A stretch of 23,695 bases of DNA from a virus. The notes beneath the pieces are model-generated. The model was not told the DNA's origin, searched no databases, and was given only the letters and a program-made list of their open reading frames with translations. Both the position numbers and the translations under genes were made by a program. The stretch is taken from positions 1 through 23,695 of IMG/VR virus record IMGVR_UViG_3300046680_000668, one strand, 5' to 3'. The stretch's first letter is position 1. Each line of letters begins with the position of its first letter. This document shows positions 6,985 through 13,006 of the stretch, one piece after another.

Positions 6985-8136
6985 ATGCTGCTCGCCCAAC
7001 GAATTGCGCTCTACCCGACGCCCGCGCAGGCCGATTACCTGGACCGTGCCTGCGGCTCGCGGCGGCATTGCTACAATCAACTGCTGGCACACTTCTGCCA
7101 GCCGGGGGTGAAATGGTCCAAGGCAGCAGCGTTCATTCACTACACCAAGGTCATCAAGCCGCAATTCCCCTGGTATGGCGAGGTGTCCTCGCGCGCCACC
7201 CGCAACGCCATCGATGACCTGGACAACGCCTTCAGGCATTTCTTCCGGCGCTGCAAGCTGGGCCAGAAGCCCGGATTTCCCCGGTTTCACAAGAAAGGCG
7301 TGAATGACGGCTTTGCCATGCGTGAGAAGCCGAAGTTCAATATCGATGGCAGGACGCTGCGCATCGAGAAGTTGCCCACCCGCATCAAGCTGCGCCAGTT
7401 GCCGCGCTTCACCGGCACCCACTGTCAGGTCACCGTCGCGAAGCAGGCCGGCAAGTTCTACGCGTCCATCCTGACCGACACGCAGGACTATGACCGCAAG
7501 GACGATGACCGTGAGCCTGCGGTCGGGGTGGACTTTGGTATCACCTCGCTGGCCACGCTCTCGACCGGCGAAGTGGTGCCCGCCAACCAAAAGCTGAAGG
7601 CCAATCTAAGGAGATTGAAAAGGAAGCAACGCAGACTGTCCCGCAAACAGCGCGGGTCGAACCGGCGGGCGAAAGCCAAGCTCGTCGTAGCAAAGCTGCA
7701 CAAGCGGATTGCCGATCAGCGCACGGCGGTCCTGCACGAAGTGTCGGACAAACTGACCGAGCGCTTCGATACCATCGTCATCGAGGACTTGGCCGTGAAG
7801 AACATGGTCAGGAATCGCTCGCTGTCACGGGCGATTTCGGATGCCGGGTTCGGCACGCTGCGACGGATGATCGAATACAAAGCCGCATTGCGCGGCTGCG
7901 AGGTGGTCATCGCGCCAAGGTTCTACCCTTCGTCCAAGACCTGCTCCGACTGTGGTGTCGTCAAGGACGCCCTGTCGCTGGGGGAGCGCGTCTACCGGTG
8001 TGAGGACTGCGGCCACGAGCAGGACCGCGATCTGAATGCCGCGCTGAACCTGCTACGACTGCACACGTTTCGGGCGGTCGCTAAACGGACACAAGAGCCG
8101 CGTCAGACGGTGGGCTTGCCCGCCGCAGCGGCGTAG
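6985..8136 (+). CDS. tnpB: TnpB-family RNA-guided nuclease (OrfB, IS200/IS605 or IS1341 type)
   Basis: 383 aa, full length for TnpB. The N-terminus has the 'RIALYPTPAQADYL' start and 'CGSRRHCYNQLL' helix typical of OrfB. RuvC-like catalytic residues: Asp183 in 'VGVDFGITSLATLS', Glu267 in 'TIVIEDLAVKNM', and Asp in 'DRDLNAALNLL' (347/349). The zinc finger between them is intact (Cys320, Cys323, Cys339, Cys342). TnpB uses an RNA from the transposon's right end to cut DNA next to a short TAM motif and aids transposon retention. No tnpA is present, so this is a solitary TnpB. The last residues are shorter than in many relatives. The guide RNA would be expected over the 3' end of the gene and the following about 100 nt. 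Confidence 0.93.
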   Translation: MLLAQRIALYPTPAQADYLDRACGSRRHCYNQLLAHFCQPGVKWSKAAAFIHYTKVIKPQFPWYGEVSSRATRNAIDDLDNAFRHFFRRCKLGQKPGFPRFHKKGVNDGFAMREKPKFNIDGRTLRIEKLPTRIKLRQLPRFTGTHCQVTVAKQAGKFYASILTDTQDYDRKDDDREPAVGVDFGITSLATLSTGEVVPANQKLKANLRRLKRKQRRLSRKQRGSNRRAKAKLVVAKLHKRIADQRTAVLHEVSDKLTERFDTIVIEDLAVKNMVRNRSLSRAISDAGFGTLRRMIEYKAALRGCEVVIAPRFYPSSKTCSDCGVVKDALSLGERVYRCEDCGHEQDRDLNAALNLLRLHTFRAVAKRTQEPRQTVGLPAAAA

Positions 8137-8180
8137 ACGGTGTCAACAGACCAATGAGAAATCATCAGGTTTTTAGGAAC
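8050..8180 (+). ncRNA. Candidate right-end RNA (omega/reRNA) of TnpB
   Basis: Known TnpB loci transcribe their guide RNA from the 3' end of tnpB through the right transposon end, with the guide taken from flanking DNA. By position that is this stretch. It includes an inverted-repeat arm (8153-8169). I cannot place the exact 3' boundary or prove a scaffold fold, so the coordinates are approximate. Confidence 0.3.
8153..8169 (+). repeat. Right inverted repeat flanking tnpB
   Basis: AATGAGAAATCATCAGG, partner of 6943-6957 (15 matching positions plus a 2-nt gap). It begins 17 nt after the tnpB stop and ends just before the reading frame resembling a broken ejection protein starts, so it may lie near the right element boundary. 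Confidence 0.45.
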
Positions 8181-8183
8181 GGA

Positions 8184-8610
8184 ATGAACAGCCTGACGGC
8201 GACGAGAGGAACTGCTTGATGCTGCTGGGGGCACGTCTGGCGTGCGCGCTGTTCGTGGGATCGGAAACCTGCTTGGACCGCGTGTGCTGTATACGCTCAC
8301 GGATGCCGCCAACGGCATTGCCGATTGGATGACAACGCGGAACGTGGCGAAGTTCGCTGACCGCATCTTCGGCAATCCGGATGCTGGCCTCAGTGCAGAG
8401 AGCGGTATGAAGTTCCTGCGGGAAGCCGCACGGCTGTCGCCGGGCAGCCGAGAACTCATTACGCGAACGGCTGAGTTTGTCGGCCAACAGATCGGCGGCA
8501 CTGATGTTGTGAGCGGTCGCCAACCAACTCCTGGCTCAGACCGACCCGGACCGGGCTTCAATCTGCCGCCGGCGCCGCGCAACCAGTTCGCGCCAGTCTA
8601 TGGGCCCTGA
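8184..8610 (+). pseudogene. Broken C-terminal fragment, ejection-protein-like
   Basis: The long open frame (from about 8197; GTG 8242 is the first usual start) reads 'DAAGGTSG...RAVRGIGNLLGPRVLYTLTDAANG' and ends Pro-rich. Just upstream, in another frame, 'MNSLTATRGTA' (from 8184) runs to a stop at 8217. Joining the two by a single-base shift near 8214-8217 gives a continuous Gly-rich, membrane-like tail of the kind that ends ejection proteins such as 3749-5455. It has no recognisable start region, directly follows the tnpB element, and ends in a 13-nt convergent overlap with a minus-strand membrane protein gene, as 5455 does. I read it as the remnant of a gene cut by the tnpB insertion or brought in by recombination. 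It could still be expressed from GTG 8242. Confidence 0.5.
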
Positions 8611-8837
8611 TCGTGCGGCAGCCACCAGAACACAGTGCGCTGTGGCTTGAGCGCGGCACGGGCGGCGTGATCATCGTAGGGACGGTATCGTTGAGGAATG
8701 ACCTCTGATACCGCCTCACCTATGCCTTTAACCAAAACGATCAGCACGACAACTGGCAACACCAGTCCCAGCGAGACACTCGCCAGCGCCAGCCATATCT
8801 GGAACAGCACGACGAACAGCGCGATTATCAGGCCCAT
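8598..8837 (-). CDS. Small membrane protein with C-terminal LPHDQG motif
   Basis: 79 aa from ATG 8837; AAGGA lies about 9 nt upstream, inside the end of the HNH-like gene. Two hydrophobic spans (about residues 2-22 and 24-40) precede a charged tail ending 'ALKPQRTVFWWLPHDQGP'. The ending matches that of the membrane protein at 5741-6076 ('LKTRSVLWFLPHHDQGAA'), a shared motif of unknown purpose. Last gene of the minus-strand operon that starts at 9823; its stop overlaps the end of the broken plus-strand fragment. Possible envelope or superinfection-exclusion protein; not recognised. Confidence 0.65.
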   Translation of the reverse strand: MGLIIALFVVLFQIWLALASVSLGLVLPVVVLIVLVKGIGEAVSEVIPQRYRPYDDHAARAALKPQRTVFWWLPHDQGP

Positions 8838-8840
8838 CAA

Positions 8841-9438
8841 TTACATTCCTTGACGCATTTGCAGTCGCGTTCGTCTGTTTTTTGCTTGTTGCACCCAGGT
8901 TGCCCATCGGCAATTGCCCGGCTCGTAACCGCCGTCATTGTCGATGCGATCGAGCGTCAGGCCGGGCGGACACTCGCCCATGTCGGTGAGGAAGTTTGCG
9001 AAGCCGTCTGGGCCTTGCCAACGCTGACAAACGATGACGCCTCTGTCGAAGTAATAAGGGTGTGCCGTATGACCGGGCTTACAGCGTGCAAGCATGTATC
9101 TCCATAGTCTGCAGGTTCGTGTTTCATGCCCCATGCTGGTGGATCTGACTGCGTAAGTTCCGCACTGTTCGTTCTTTGCGCACCTACATTGCGTACCGTG
9201 CCGTTTCATGCTTCCCATGCCGGGTCATCAGCTCCCGTTGTAGACAACCGCAAGAACGGGTGTTTCCTTTGCGCAGCCTGATCGCTGATATGTCTTTTAC
9301 CGTGCCACACCGACAGCGGCATTTGACCGCAGGGCTTGTAACACCGCTTGGTGCCTTTTTTGCTGGCGCCGCCTCTAACACGGTCCAGCGTCCGAACACT
9401 GTGCCTGCTTCGGGCAGCGGCAACCGTGGGTGCCTCAT
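8841..9438 (-). pseudogene. HNH/AP2-like phage DNA-binding gene interrupted by an 82-nt insertion
   Basis: The start at 9438 overlaps the upstream HNH stop (ATGA). The first part reads 'GTVFGRWTVLEAAP...CRCRCGTVKDI' to 'RSCGCLQRELMTRHGKHET' and hits TAG at 9184. The second part, in another frame, reads 'HETRTCRLWRYMLARC...YYFDRGVIVCQRWQ' and 'LTLDRIDNDGGYEPGNCRWA'. Together these are the halves of a common phage family (often annotated HNH endonuclease or AP2-like). Removing 82 nt (9121-9202) between two copies of CATGAAAC joins 'RHGKHE' to 'TRTCRLWRYM' in frame and leaves exactly 171 codons plus stop. As it stands the product is truncated, unless ribosomes bypass the insert. Confidence 0.75.
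9121..9202 (-). other. 82-nt insertion flanked by CATGAAAC repeats
   Basis: On the minus strand CATGAAAC occurs at 9210-9203 and again at 9128-9121, exactly 82 nt apart, each preceded by a CATGGG-like sequence. The extra 82 nt shift the frame by one and add an in-frame TAG. The insert is not similar to anything else I notice in the window. It could be a small insertion with target duplication, an imperfect tandem duplication, or a bypassed segment. Confidence 0.6.
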
Positions 9439-9731
9439 CGGGCACATTCCCATTTGTCTTTCGCCGCTGCATCGGCCTTCGTCTGCCATTGCATGTTGGC
9501 AACATCGTCAGGGCCGCCATGACAAAGCGGCTTGACGTGGTCGATCACGTAGCCCGGCCGGCCGTGCGGATAGCCGGTCTCGCGCATAAACTGCTCGCGC
9601 ACTTCCGGGCTGCGGGCGATGCGGCCGTGGCTGTCGCGAGCGCACGAGGCGCAGTAGCTGGAGCTGCGCGCATGAACGGCGGTCGTGGCCAGCACTGCGG
9701 TGAGCGCGAGGGCGATGGGCGAGAGGCGCAT
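9435..9731 (-). CDS. Secreted HNH endonuclease
   Basis: 98 aa from ATG 9731, overlapping the stop of the 30-aa gene (TGATG). Residues 1-22 are a signal peptide ('LSPIALALTAVLATTAVHA', cleavage probably after AHA-like VHA). The mature part has 'SYCASCARDSHGRIARS' with a Cys-x2-Cys, then 'GYPHGRPGYVIDHVKPLCHGG' and 'ANMQWQTKADAAAKDKWE', which is the HNH arrangement (DH ... N ... KxxKD) of a well-known small family of exported HNH nucleases in proteobacteria and their phages. It likely nicks or cuts DNA in the periplasm or outside. A longer in-frame ORF to 9890 lacks support. Its stop overlaps the next start (ATGA). Confidence 0.82.
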   Translation of the reverse strand: MRLSPIALALTAVLATTAVHARSSSYCASCARDSHGRIARSPEVREQFMRETGYPHGRPGYVIDHVKPLCHGGPDDVANMQWQTKADAAAKDKWECAR

Positions 9732-9823
9732 CAGCAGTCGTGGTGGTGGTGGCCGCCGCACAGCAGCAGCCAGATCATGACGCCGGGCCAGCCAGCGATC
9801 AGGAATGCGAGCAGGAAGTGCAT
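9731..9823 (-). CDS. 30-aa His-rich membrane peptide
   Basis: MHFLLAFLIAGWPGVMIWLL then LCGGHHHHDC. The ATG at 9823 has a perfect AGGAGG 7 nt upstream, one of the strongest ribosome sites in the window. One membrane span covers nearly the whole peptide, ending in Cys-Gly-Gly-His4-Asp-Cys, a possible metal-binding tip. Its stop overlaps the ATG of the secreted HNH nuclease (TGATG), so the two are made together. Function unknown; links to metal supply for, or export of, the nuclease are speculation. Confidence 0.65.
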   Translation of the reverse strand: MHFLLAFLIAGWPGVMIWLLLCGGHHHHDC

Positions 9824-9830
9824 GTTCGAT

Positions 9831-9843
9831 CCTCCTGAGGAGG
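9831..9843. promoter_or_regulatory. Ribosome site inside an inverted repeat
   Basis: CCTCCTGAGGAGG: the Shine-Dalgarno AGGAGG of the 30-aa gene faces its own complement across one base. In mRNA the partial hairpin could hide the ribosome site and so tune translation of the downstream minus-strand operon. Only the arms are visible; regulation is inferred. Confidence 0.35.
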
Positions 9844-9911
9844 CTGAGCAAAGGAAGCGCAGTGCGCAGCGCAAAAAAGGGGTTGGACATCTACATGTCA
9901 AGTGATAAAAC

Positions 9912-9931
9912 ATACTGGATTTAGCCAGTAT
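9912..9931. promoter_or_regulatory. Inverted repeat in divergent intergenic region
   Basis: Exact 7-bp arms ATACTGG and CCAGTAT around a 6-nt A/T-rich centre, between the minus-strand operon (start 9823) and the plus-strand RHH gene (start 9959). Position and size fit an operator for the adjacent ribbon-helix-helix protein. Confidence 0.45.
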
Positions 9932-9958
9932 TCCACCGACGCGGAGGAGCCGGGTAAC

Positions 9959-10168
9959 GTGGGTCACATGGGACGCCGGCCACAGGGGTTCACCGCGAAG
10001 ACGGTGATGCTACCGCCAGAGCTATGGGACCGCCTGGAGCGGTTCATGGTCGAGGAGCATCTGTCCAGCGTGGCAGAGGCGCTGCGCGTGTTGCTTTGGC
10101 GCGCACTTCCCGATGAGTCACCCAAGTCTGTGCCGGCACCGAGGAAGGGCAGGCGCAGTGGCGAGTAG
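9959..10168 (+). CDS. Ribbon-helix-helix regulator
   Basis: 69 aa from GTG 9959, chosen because GGAGGAG lies about 9 nt upstream; ATG 9968 is the alternative. 'FTAKTVMLPPELWDRLERF' then 'SSVAEALRVLLWRAL' has the strand-helix-helix layout of small RHH DNA-binding proteins. A basic tail follows. An inverted repeat 28 nt upstream is a candidate operator. The next gene carries a related C-terminal region with a zinc-like domain added in front, so the two look like relatives with different heads. The coding regions overlap by 11 nt. Confidence 0.65.
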   Translation: MGHMGRRPQGFTAKTVMLPPELWDRLERFMVEEHLSSVAEALRVLLWRALPDESPKSVPAPRKGRRSGE

Positions 10169-10550
10169 ATCAGTGCGAAACGCGGTAGCCAAGGCTATCC
10201 GCACTAGCGAGCTAGTTCGCCAACCGTGCGAGAAATGCGGCGCCAAGGCCGATGCGCATCATGATGACTATGACCGGCCGCTCGACGTGATCTGGCTTTG
10301 CCGCAAGCACCATCAACTCCGACACAAAGAACTAGGATGGGGAGTTAGCCACGGGCCATCAAAGTTTGTGTTCAAGGTCCCTATGGTTTTTCCCGAGGAG
10401 CAATGGCGGGCGATCGAGGCGTACCAGCGCAATCGGCGGATCAGCACGCTGACGGAAAGCATCCGCGCCCTGATCTGGCGGGGGCTGGAAGCCGAGGGCG
10501 CTGCTCCACCACCTGCACCAGCACCACGCCAGAAGCGCGGCTCCCAGTGA
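10158..10550 (+). CDS. HNH/zinc-like domain fused to an RHH-like domain
   Basis: 130 aa from GTG 10158 (AGG 4 nt upstream, overlapping the previous stop). Residues 24-56 hold 'CEKCGAKADAHHDDYDRPLD' and 'VIWLCRKHHQLRHKE': Cys24, Cys27, His34-His35, Cys48, His51-His52, His56, an HNH-like zinc fold of the type seen in small phage proteins. From about residue 74, 'VPMVFPEEQWRAIEAYQ' and 'STLTESIRALIWRGLEAEG' parallels the RHH core of the preceding protein. The C-terminus is Pro/Ala/Lys-rich. I infer a DNA-binding protein, perhaps a site-specific nickase or a zinc-stabilised regulator; catalysis is unproven. The recombinase operon at 14812-15731 has the same head-swap theme. Confidence 0.65.
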   Translation: MASRSVRNAVAKAIRTSELVRQPCEKCGAKADAHHDDYDRPLDVIWLCRKHHQLRHKELGWGVSHGPSKFVFKVPMVFPEEQWRAIEAYQRNRRISTLTESIRALIWRGLEAEGAAPPPAPAPRQKRGSQ

Positions 10551-10581
10551 GCAAGCAAGGTCACGCACTGGCCACGCCGAC

Positions 10582-10695
10582 GTGCTGAGGCAGCGAATTC
10601 CCGCTTGGCGCGGCTCGACGCGGCATGAAATCGTCACGCTGGCCGCACTGAACGCGGCCCGAGTCGCAAGGAAGATCCGGAACCCAGAACCCTAG
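10582..10695 (+). CDS. Possible 37-aa ORF
   Basis: A GTG-initiated frame ('VLRQRIPAWRGSTRHEIVTL', then an Ala/Arg-rich end). It overlaps a 13-aa frame (10547-10588) that begins at a GTG overlapping the stop at 10550. The only support is this chain of overlaps in an otherwise empty stretch; no family is recognised and the ribosome sites are weak. Confidence 0.25.
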   Translation: MLRQRIPAWRGSTRHEIVTLAALNAARVARKIRNPEP

Positions 10696-10697
10696 AA

Positions 10698-10844
10698 ATG
10701 CTGAAGCCCACCGGTGAGGGTGGGCCACGAACATCCGGCCAAGCCGGGGAAGCTGATGATCTCGCAAATCCAGCATCCCCGATTTCAGGCCCGTTTCGCA
10801 AGAGCCTATTTCTTGCCGTGGGGATGCTCGTGCCCGCGCCCTGA
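10698..10844 (+). CDS. Possible 48-aa ORF
   Basis: Starts at ATG two bases after the previous short frame and reads 'MLKPTGEGGPRTSGQAGEAD' to a hydrophobic end ('KSLFLAVGMLVPAP'). A 7-bp stem-loop (10706-10725) lies over its first codons and could affect translation. It precedes the winged-helix gene by 29 nt. No family recognised; may be non-coding. Confidence 0.3.
   Translation: MLKPTGEGGPRTSGQAGEADDLANPASPISGPFRKSLFLAVGMLVPAP
10706..10725 (+). promoter_or_regulatory. Stem-loop GCCCACC/GGTGGGC
   Basis: Exact 7-bp arms with a 6-nt loop, GC-rich. It resembles the stem of a Rho-independent terminator but no T run follows, so it may be an attenuator or part of a structured leader for the winged-helix gene at 10874. 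Confidence 0.35.
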
Positions 10845-10873
10845 CTGATGGGCTTCGGCAGGAGACCGCCGAA

Positions 10874-11353
10874 GTGACACCCAACCAATGCGCCTACCGC
10901 GCCGTCCAGGCCCGCCGCTCGCTGCCGCACGGCCAGCGCCCCACCGATCTGCATATCCGCGTCATGTTCGTCCTGGCGCGCTGGCAGCACCCCAGCCCCT
11001 GCCATGCCAAGCTGGCTCGAGCAGCGCACTGCCACCGCAACAGCGTGCTGAACGCGCTGCACCGGCTGCGCGATCTCGGGCTGCTGACCTGGGAGCGGCA
11101 GTTCACCCAGCTGCACGGCTGGCGGATCCAGACCGCGAACCGTTACTTGTTCGTGAGCAATCTTCCTTTGCCGCCAGCACGCTCGAGGCCGGTAGGGAAG
11201 GAAAGAAAACTGGCATCTTTACTTGGCCCGCAAAGCTTGTGCAGCGGACCTCGACCGGCAGCACTGGCAGCCATGCTGGCGGGTGCGGCGCGGCTGCCTG
11301 ACCTGCTCGCGGCGCGACGGGCTGCCTGGGAGGGCGGGCTGGTGCGGGGCTGA
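10874..11353 (+). CDS. Winged-helix/HTH DNA-binding protein
   Basis: 159 aa from GTG 10874 with AGGAG 9 nt upstream. Residues about 25-85 ('DLHIRVMFVLARWQHPSPCH', 'AKLARAAHCHRNSVLNALHRL', 'RDLGLLTWERQF') follow the winged-helix pattern seen in phage replication-initiation and regulatory proteins: a helix, 'K-L-A-R-A-A-x-C-H-R-N-S-V' recognition region, then 'L-R-D-L-G-L-L' wing. The rest is low-complexity and basic with an Ala-rich helical C-terminus. Its stop is in the same frame as, and directly precedes, the ParB-like remnant, suggesting a deletion junction. Exact role (replication helper or repressor) unknown. Confidence 0.6.
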   Translation: MTPNQCAYRAVQARRSLPHGQRPTDLHIRVMFVLARWQHPSPCHAKLARAAHCHRNSVLNALHRLRDLGLLTWERQFTQLHGWRIQTANRYLFVSNLPLPPARSRPVGKERKLASLLGPQSLCSGPRPAALAAMLAGAARLPDLLAARRAAWEGGLVRG

Positions 11354-11443
11354 ATTGTGGTGTCGAAGAACCTGCACCGGCGGCATCTGAACATGAGCCA
11401 GCGGGCGATGATTGCGTGCCAGATTGCTACCGCAGAAGGCGGT

Positions 11444-11511
11444 GGCGACCGCATGTCTGACCACCGGATACAAATATCCGGTGGTCCTGATGTGACTGCT
11501 GAACAGGCTGC
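11444..11511 (+). repeat. ParB-remnant repeat, copy A, with 12-bp hairpin
   Basis: Begins GGCGACCGCA and ends TGACTGCTGAACAGGCTGC. Inside lies an exact inverted repeat: 11459-11470 (GACCACCGGATA) pairs with 11475-11486 around the loop CAAA. Confidence 0.7.
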
Positions 11512-11604
11512 CAAGATGCTGGGCGTGAGTCGCGCCCTGGTTATTCGGGCGAAGACTATCTGGTGTCGTGGCACTGCAGAGGCTGCCTCCAGCGCGTTCG
11601 CGGC

Positions 11605-11673
11605 GGCGACCGCAAGAGCGATCAAGCGATACAAATATCACTTGATCCAGCCGTTGACTGCTGAACAGGCTGC
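11605..11673 (+). repeat. ParB-remnant repeat, copy B, with 12-bp hairpin
   Basis: Same ends as copy A, one nucleotide longer. Inside, 11620-11631 (GATCAAGCGATA) pairs with 11636-11647 around the same loop CAAA, with a single C/A mismatch. The stem sequence differs from copy A on both sides yet still pairs. Confidence 0.7.
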
Positions 11674-11824
11674 ATCGCCAGTTCAGCCACGGAACTCAGC
11701 GATCACTGTCAGTAGCCTGTCAGGATACCCCCGTGCGCATCGCAGTGGCAGCCTCAGCGGCCTCCCGGCTCATCGCGGCCTGGAAACCGCGATTGATGCG
11801 GCAACCCTGACGCAGGAGGCCGAG

Positions 11825-12304
11825 ATGCAGGACACACGAGACACCACCGCCAACCCTTCCCGCCGGCGCCTGATCGCGGGCAGCAGTGCTGCGCTGTTTG
11901 CCGGCGCTGCGCTCGCCACTTCGGTCCACGCTGAACCGAAATTCCCGGCGGCGAGCGGCGACGACGCGCAGATCCTGCGTTTGCTCGCAGAGTGGCTGCC
12001 ACTCCAGCGGCGGTATCACGCCCTGAGCGACCACACCGCGGAGATGGACCCCGTACCCGCCGAGATCGCTCGTGAACTGAGCCACGTCGTGACCGCGCAG
12101 CACGACCTGGCGGAGGAGATGGCCGAGCTGCGGGCGACCACGCTCGAGGGGCTGCGGGCGAAGGCGGCAGTGCTCCTGTCCTATAGCTCCTATCTGGCGG
12201 ACGGCGAGAGGCTGCTCTGGGAGAACCACGACGAGCTGATGGGCTGGAGCATTGCGCGCGACCTGTTGGGGGATGCGACCGCCAAGGCGGATTACCGGCC
12301 CTGA
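11825..12304 (+). CDS. Tat-exported hypothetical protein
   Basis: 159 aa from ATG 11825, chosen for its AGGAGG 5 nt upstream although the frame is open further back. Residues about 12-36 are a twin-arginine signal ('SRRRLIAGSSAALFAGAAL' then 'ATSVHA'), so the mature protein should be periplasmic and exported folded. The mature part is all-helical: 'LLAEWLPLQRRYHALSDHTA', 'ELSHVVTAQHDLAEEMAELR', 'ATTLEGLRAKAAVLLSY'. The last motif and the general layout resemble a helical protein common in Acetobacteraceae prophages. Function unknown. Confidence 0.72.
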   Translation: MQDTRDTTANPSRRRLIAGSSAALFAGAALATSVHAEPKFPAASGDDAQILRLLAEWLPLQRRYHALSDHTAEMDPVPAEIARELSHVVTAQHDLAEEMAELRATTLEGLRAKAAVLLSYSSYLADGERLLWENHDELMGWSIARDLLGDATAKADYRP

Positions 12305-12333
12305 GCCGGCGGCGGCGTCCCGCATCGATCCTG

Positions 12334-12558
12334 GTGACGGATCCGTCGGAGATCGTGTTCCTGCGGTGGGTCAGAACCCTGCCGGAGTCGTCGCTTCCGG
12401 ACCTGAGGAGGGCGATGCGGGCTCTCGCGGAGCAGCGGCCGGCGGAGAAAGCGCATGCTACGGTGCTGAAGTTCTTGCTTGCTGCCGGCTATCCGGACGC
12501 CAGCGATAAAGCCGCCGAATTGGTGCGGGCCGGTTGGCAGGTGGTGGGCGAGCGGTAA
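12334..12558 (+). CDS. Hypothetical small helical protein
   Basis: 74 aa from GTG 12334, 29 nt after the Tat-signal gene and in the same direction. The composition is helical and charged ('SSLPDLRRAMRALAEQRPAE', 'KAAELVRAGWQVVGER') with no recognisable domain. The ribosome site is weak. About 160 nt follow before the next confident gene; no convincing coding frame with a start is seen there. Confidence 0.5.
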   Translation: MTDPSEIVFLRWVRTLPESSLPDLRRAMRALAEQRPAEKAHATVLKFLLAAGYPDASDKAAELVRAGWQVVGER

Positions 12559-12716
12559 GGGACGACGGTCGGTGTCAGAGCCACCAGGCGTCCGCCCAAC
12601 GGAGGTCGATACGCTGCGGCGGAAGCGGAAGGGCATGGTCAGCCCCAGCAGATTGAATGGTGGACGCGGCTCGAAACCACGACATAGCCTACCCGGACAC
12701 AGCGAGGGAGAAGGCG

Positions 12717-12938
12717 ATGGCGGACAAGCCGACGGTAACTGTCACGGAGCGCGGGGAGATCATCCCTGGCACAGCTCGCACGAGTTATCGCCGTGGGTTC
12801 GCCGATCTGCTCGACTTCACCACACCGCCCGCCAGGGTCACTATCCTGCCTCCAGGTGCGCCGACCACGATTGGAGTTGCGCGAACCGGTCAGGCGATGC
12901 GTGAGGCAATGGCGGCCTTTGAGAAGGCCCGGCCGTAA
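12717..12938 (+). CDS. Hypothetical small protein
   Basis: 73 aa from ATG 12717; the upstream GAGGGAGAAGG supports this start over one at 12657. Sequence 'MADKPTVTVTERGEIIPGTA' then 'YRRGFADLLDFTTPPARVTI' shows a short beta-type N-terminus and an 'AMREAMAAFEKARP' helical end. No family recognised. It immediately precedes the frameshifted DUF2335 gene; its stop codon overlaps the region where that gene's start would be. Confidence 0.55.
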   Translation: MADKPTVTVTERGEIIPGTARTSYRRGFADLLDFTTPPARVTILPPGAPTTIGVARTGQAMREAMAAFEKARP

Positions 12939-13006
12939 GCGGCTCAGACCGCCCACCGACCGAGGACGGCAGGCAGCCACCGCCGGGCGCCGATCCACGG
13001 CAGCGA

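Larger units (their letters stand above)
11357..11824 (+). pseudogene. ParB-like protein remnant with partial duplication
   Basis: The frame begins 'VVSKNLHRRHLNMSQRAMIA' and continues 'VTAEQAAKMLGVSRALVIRAK', which is the middle of phage ParB-like/DNA-binding proteins ('NLHRRHL ... SQRAM ... AA.ML.VS'). The N-terminal part that normally precedes it is missing, and after 'RAKTI' the family pattern is lost. A second partial copy of the same segment follows (11605-11673); it reads 'GGDRKSDQAIQISLDPAV' in another frame and needs a one-base deletion to resume 'TAEQAA'. The frame happens to stay open into the Tat-signal gene, but that gene has its own strong start at 11825. I regard this stretch as decayed. 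Confidence 0.55.

Noticed and set aside
6853-7590. 245-aa minus-strand frame
   Set aside because: Antisense to tnpB, which has clear catalytic motifs on the plus strand.
11357-12304. Single 315-aa fusion of ParB-like and Tat-signal protein
   Set aside because: A Tat signal should be N-terminal and has its own AGGAGG-ATG at 11825; the open frame upstream is judged accidental.
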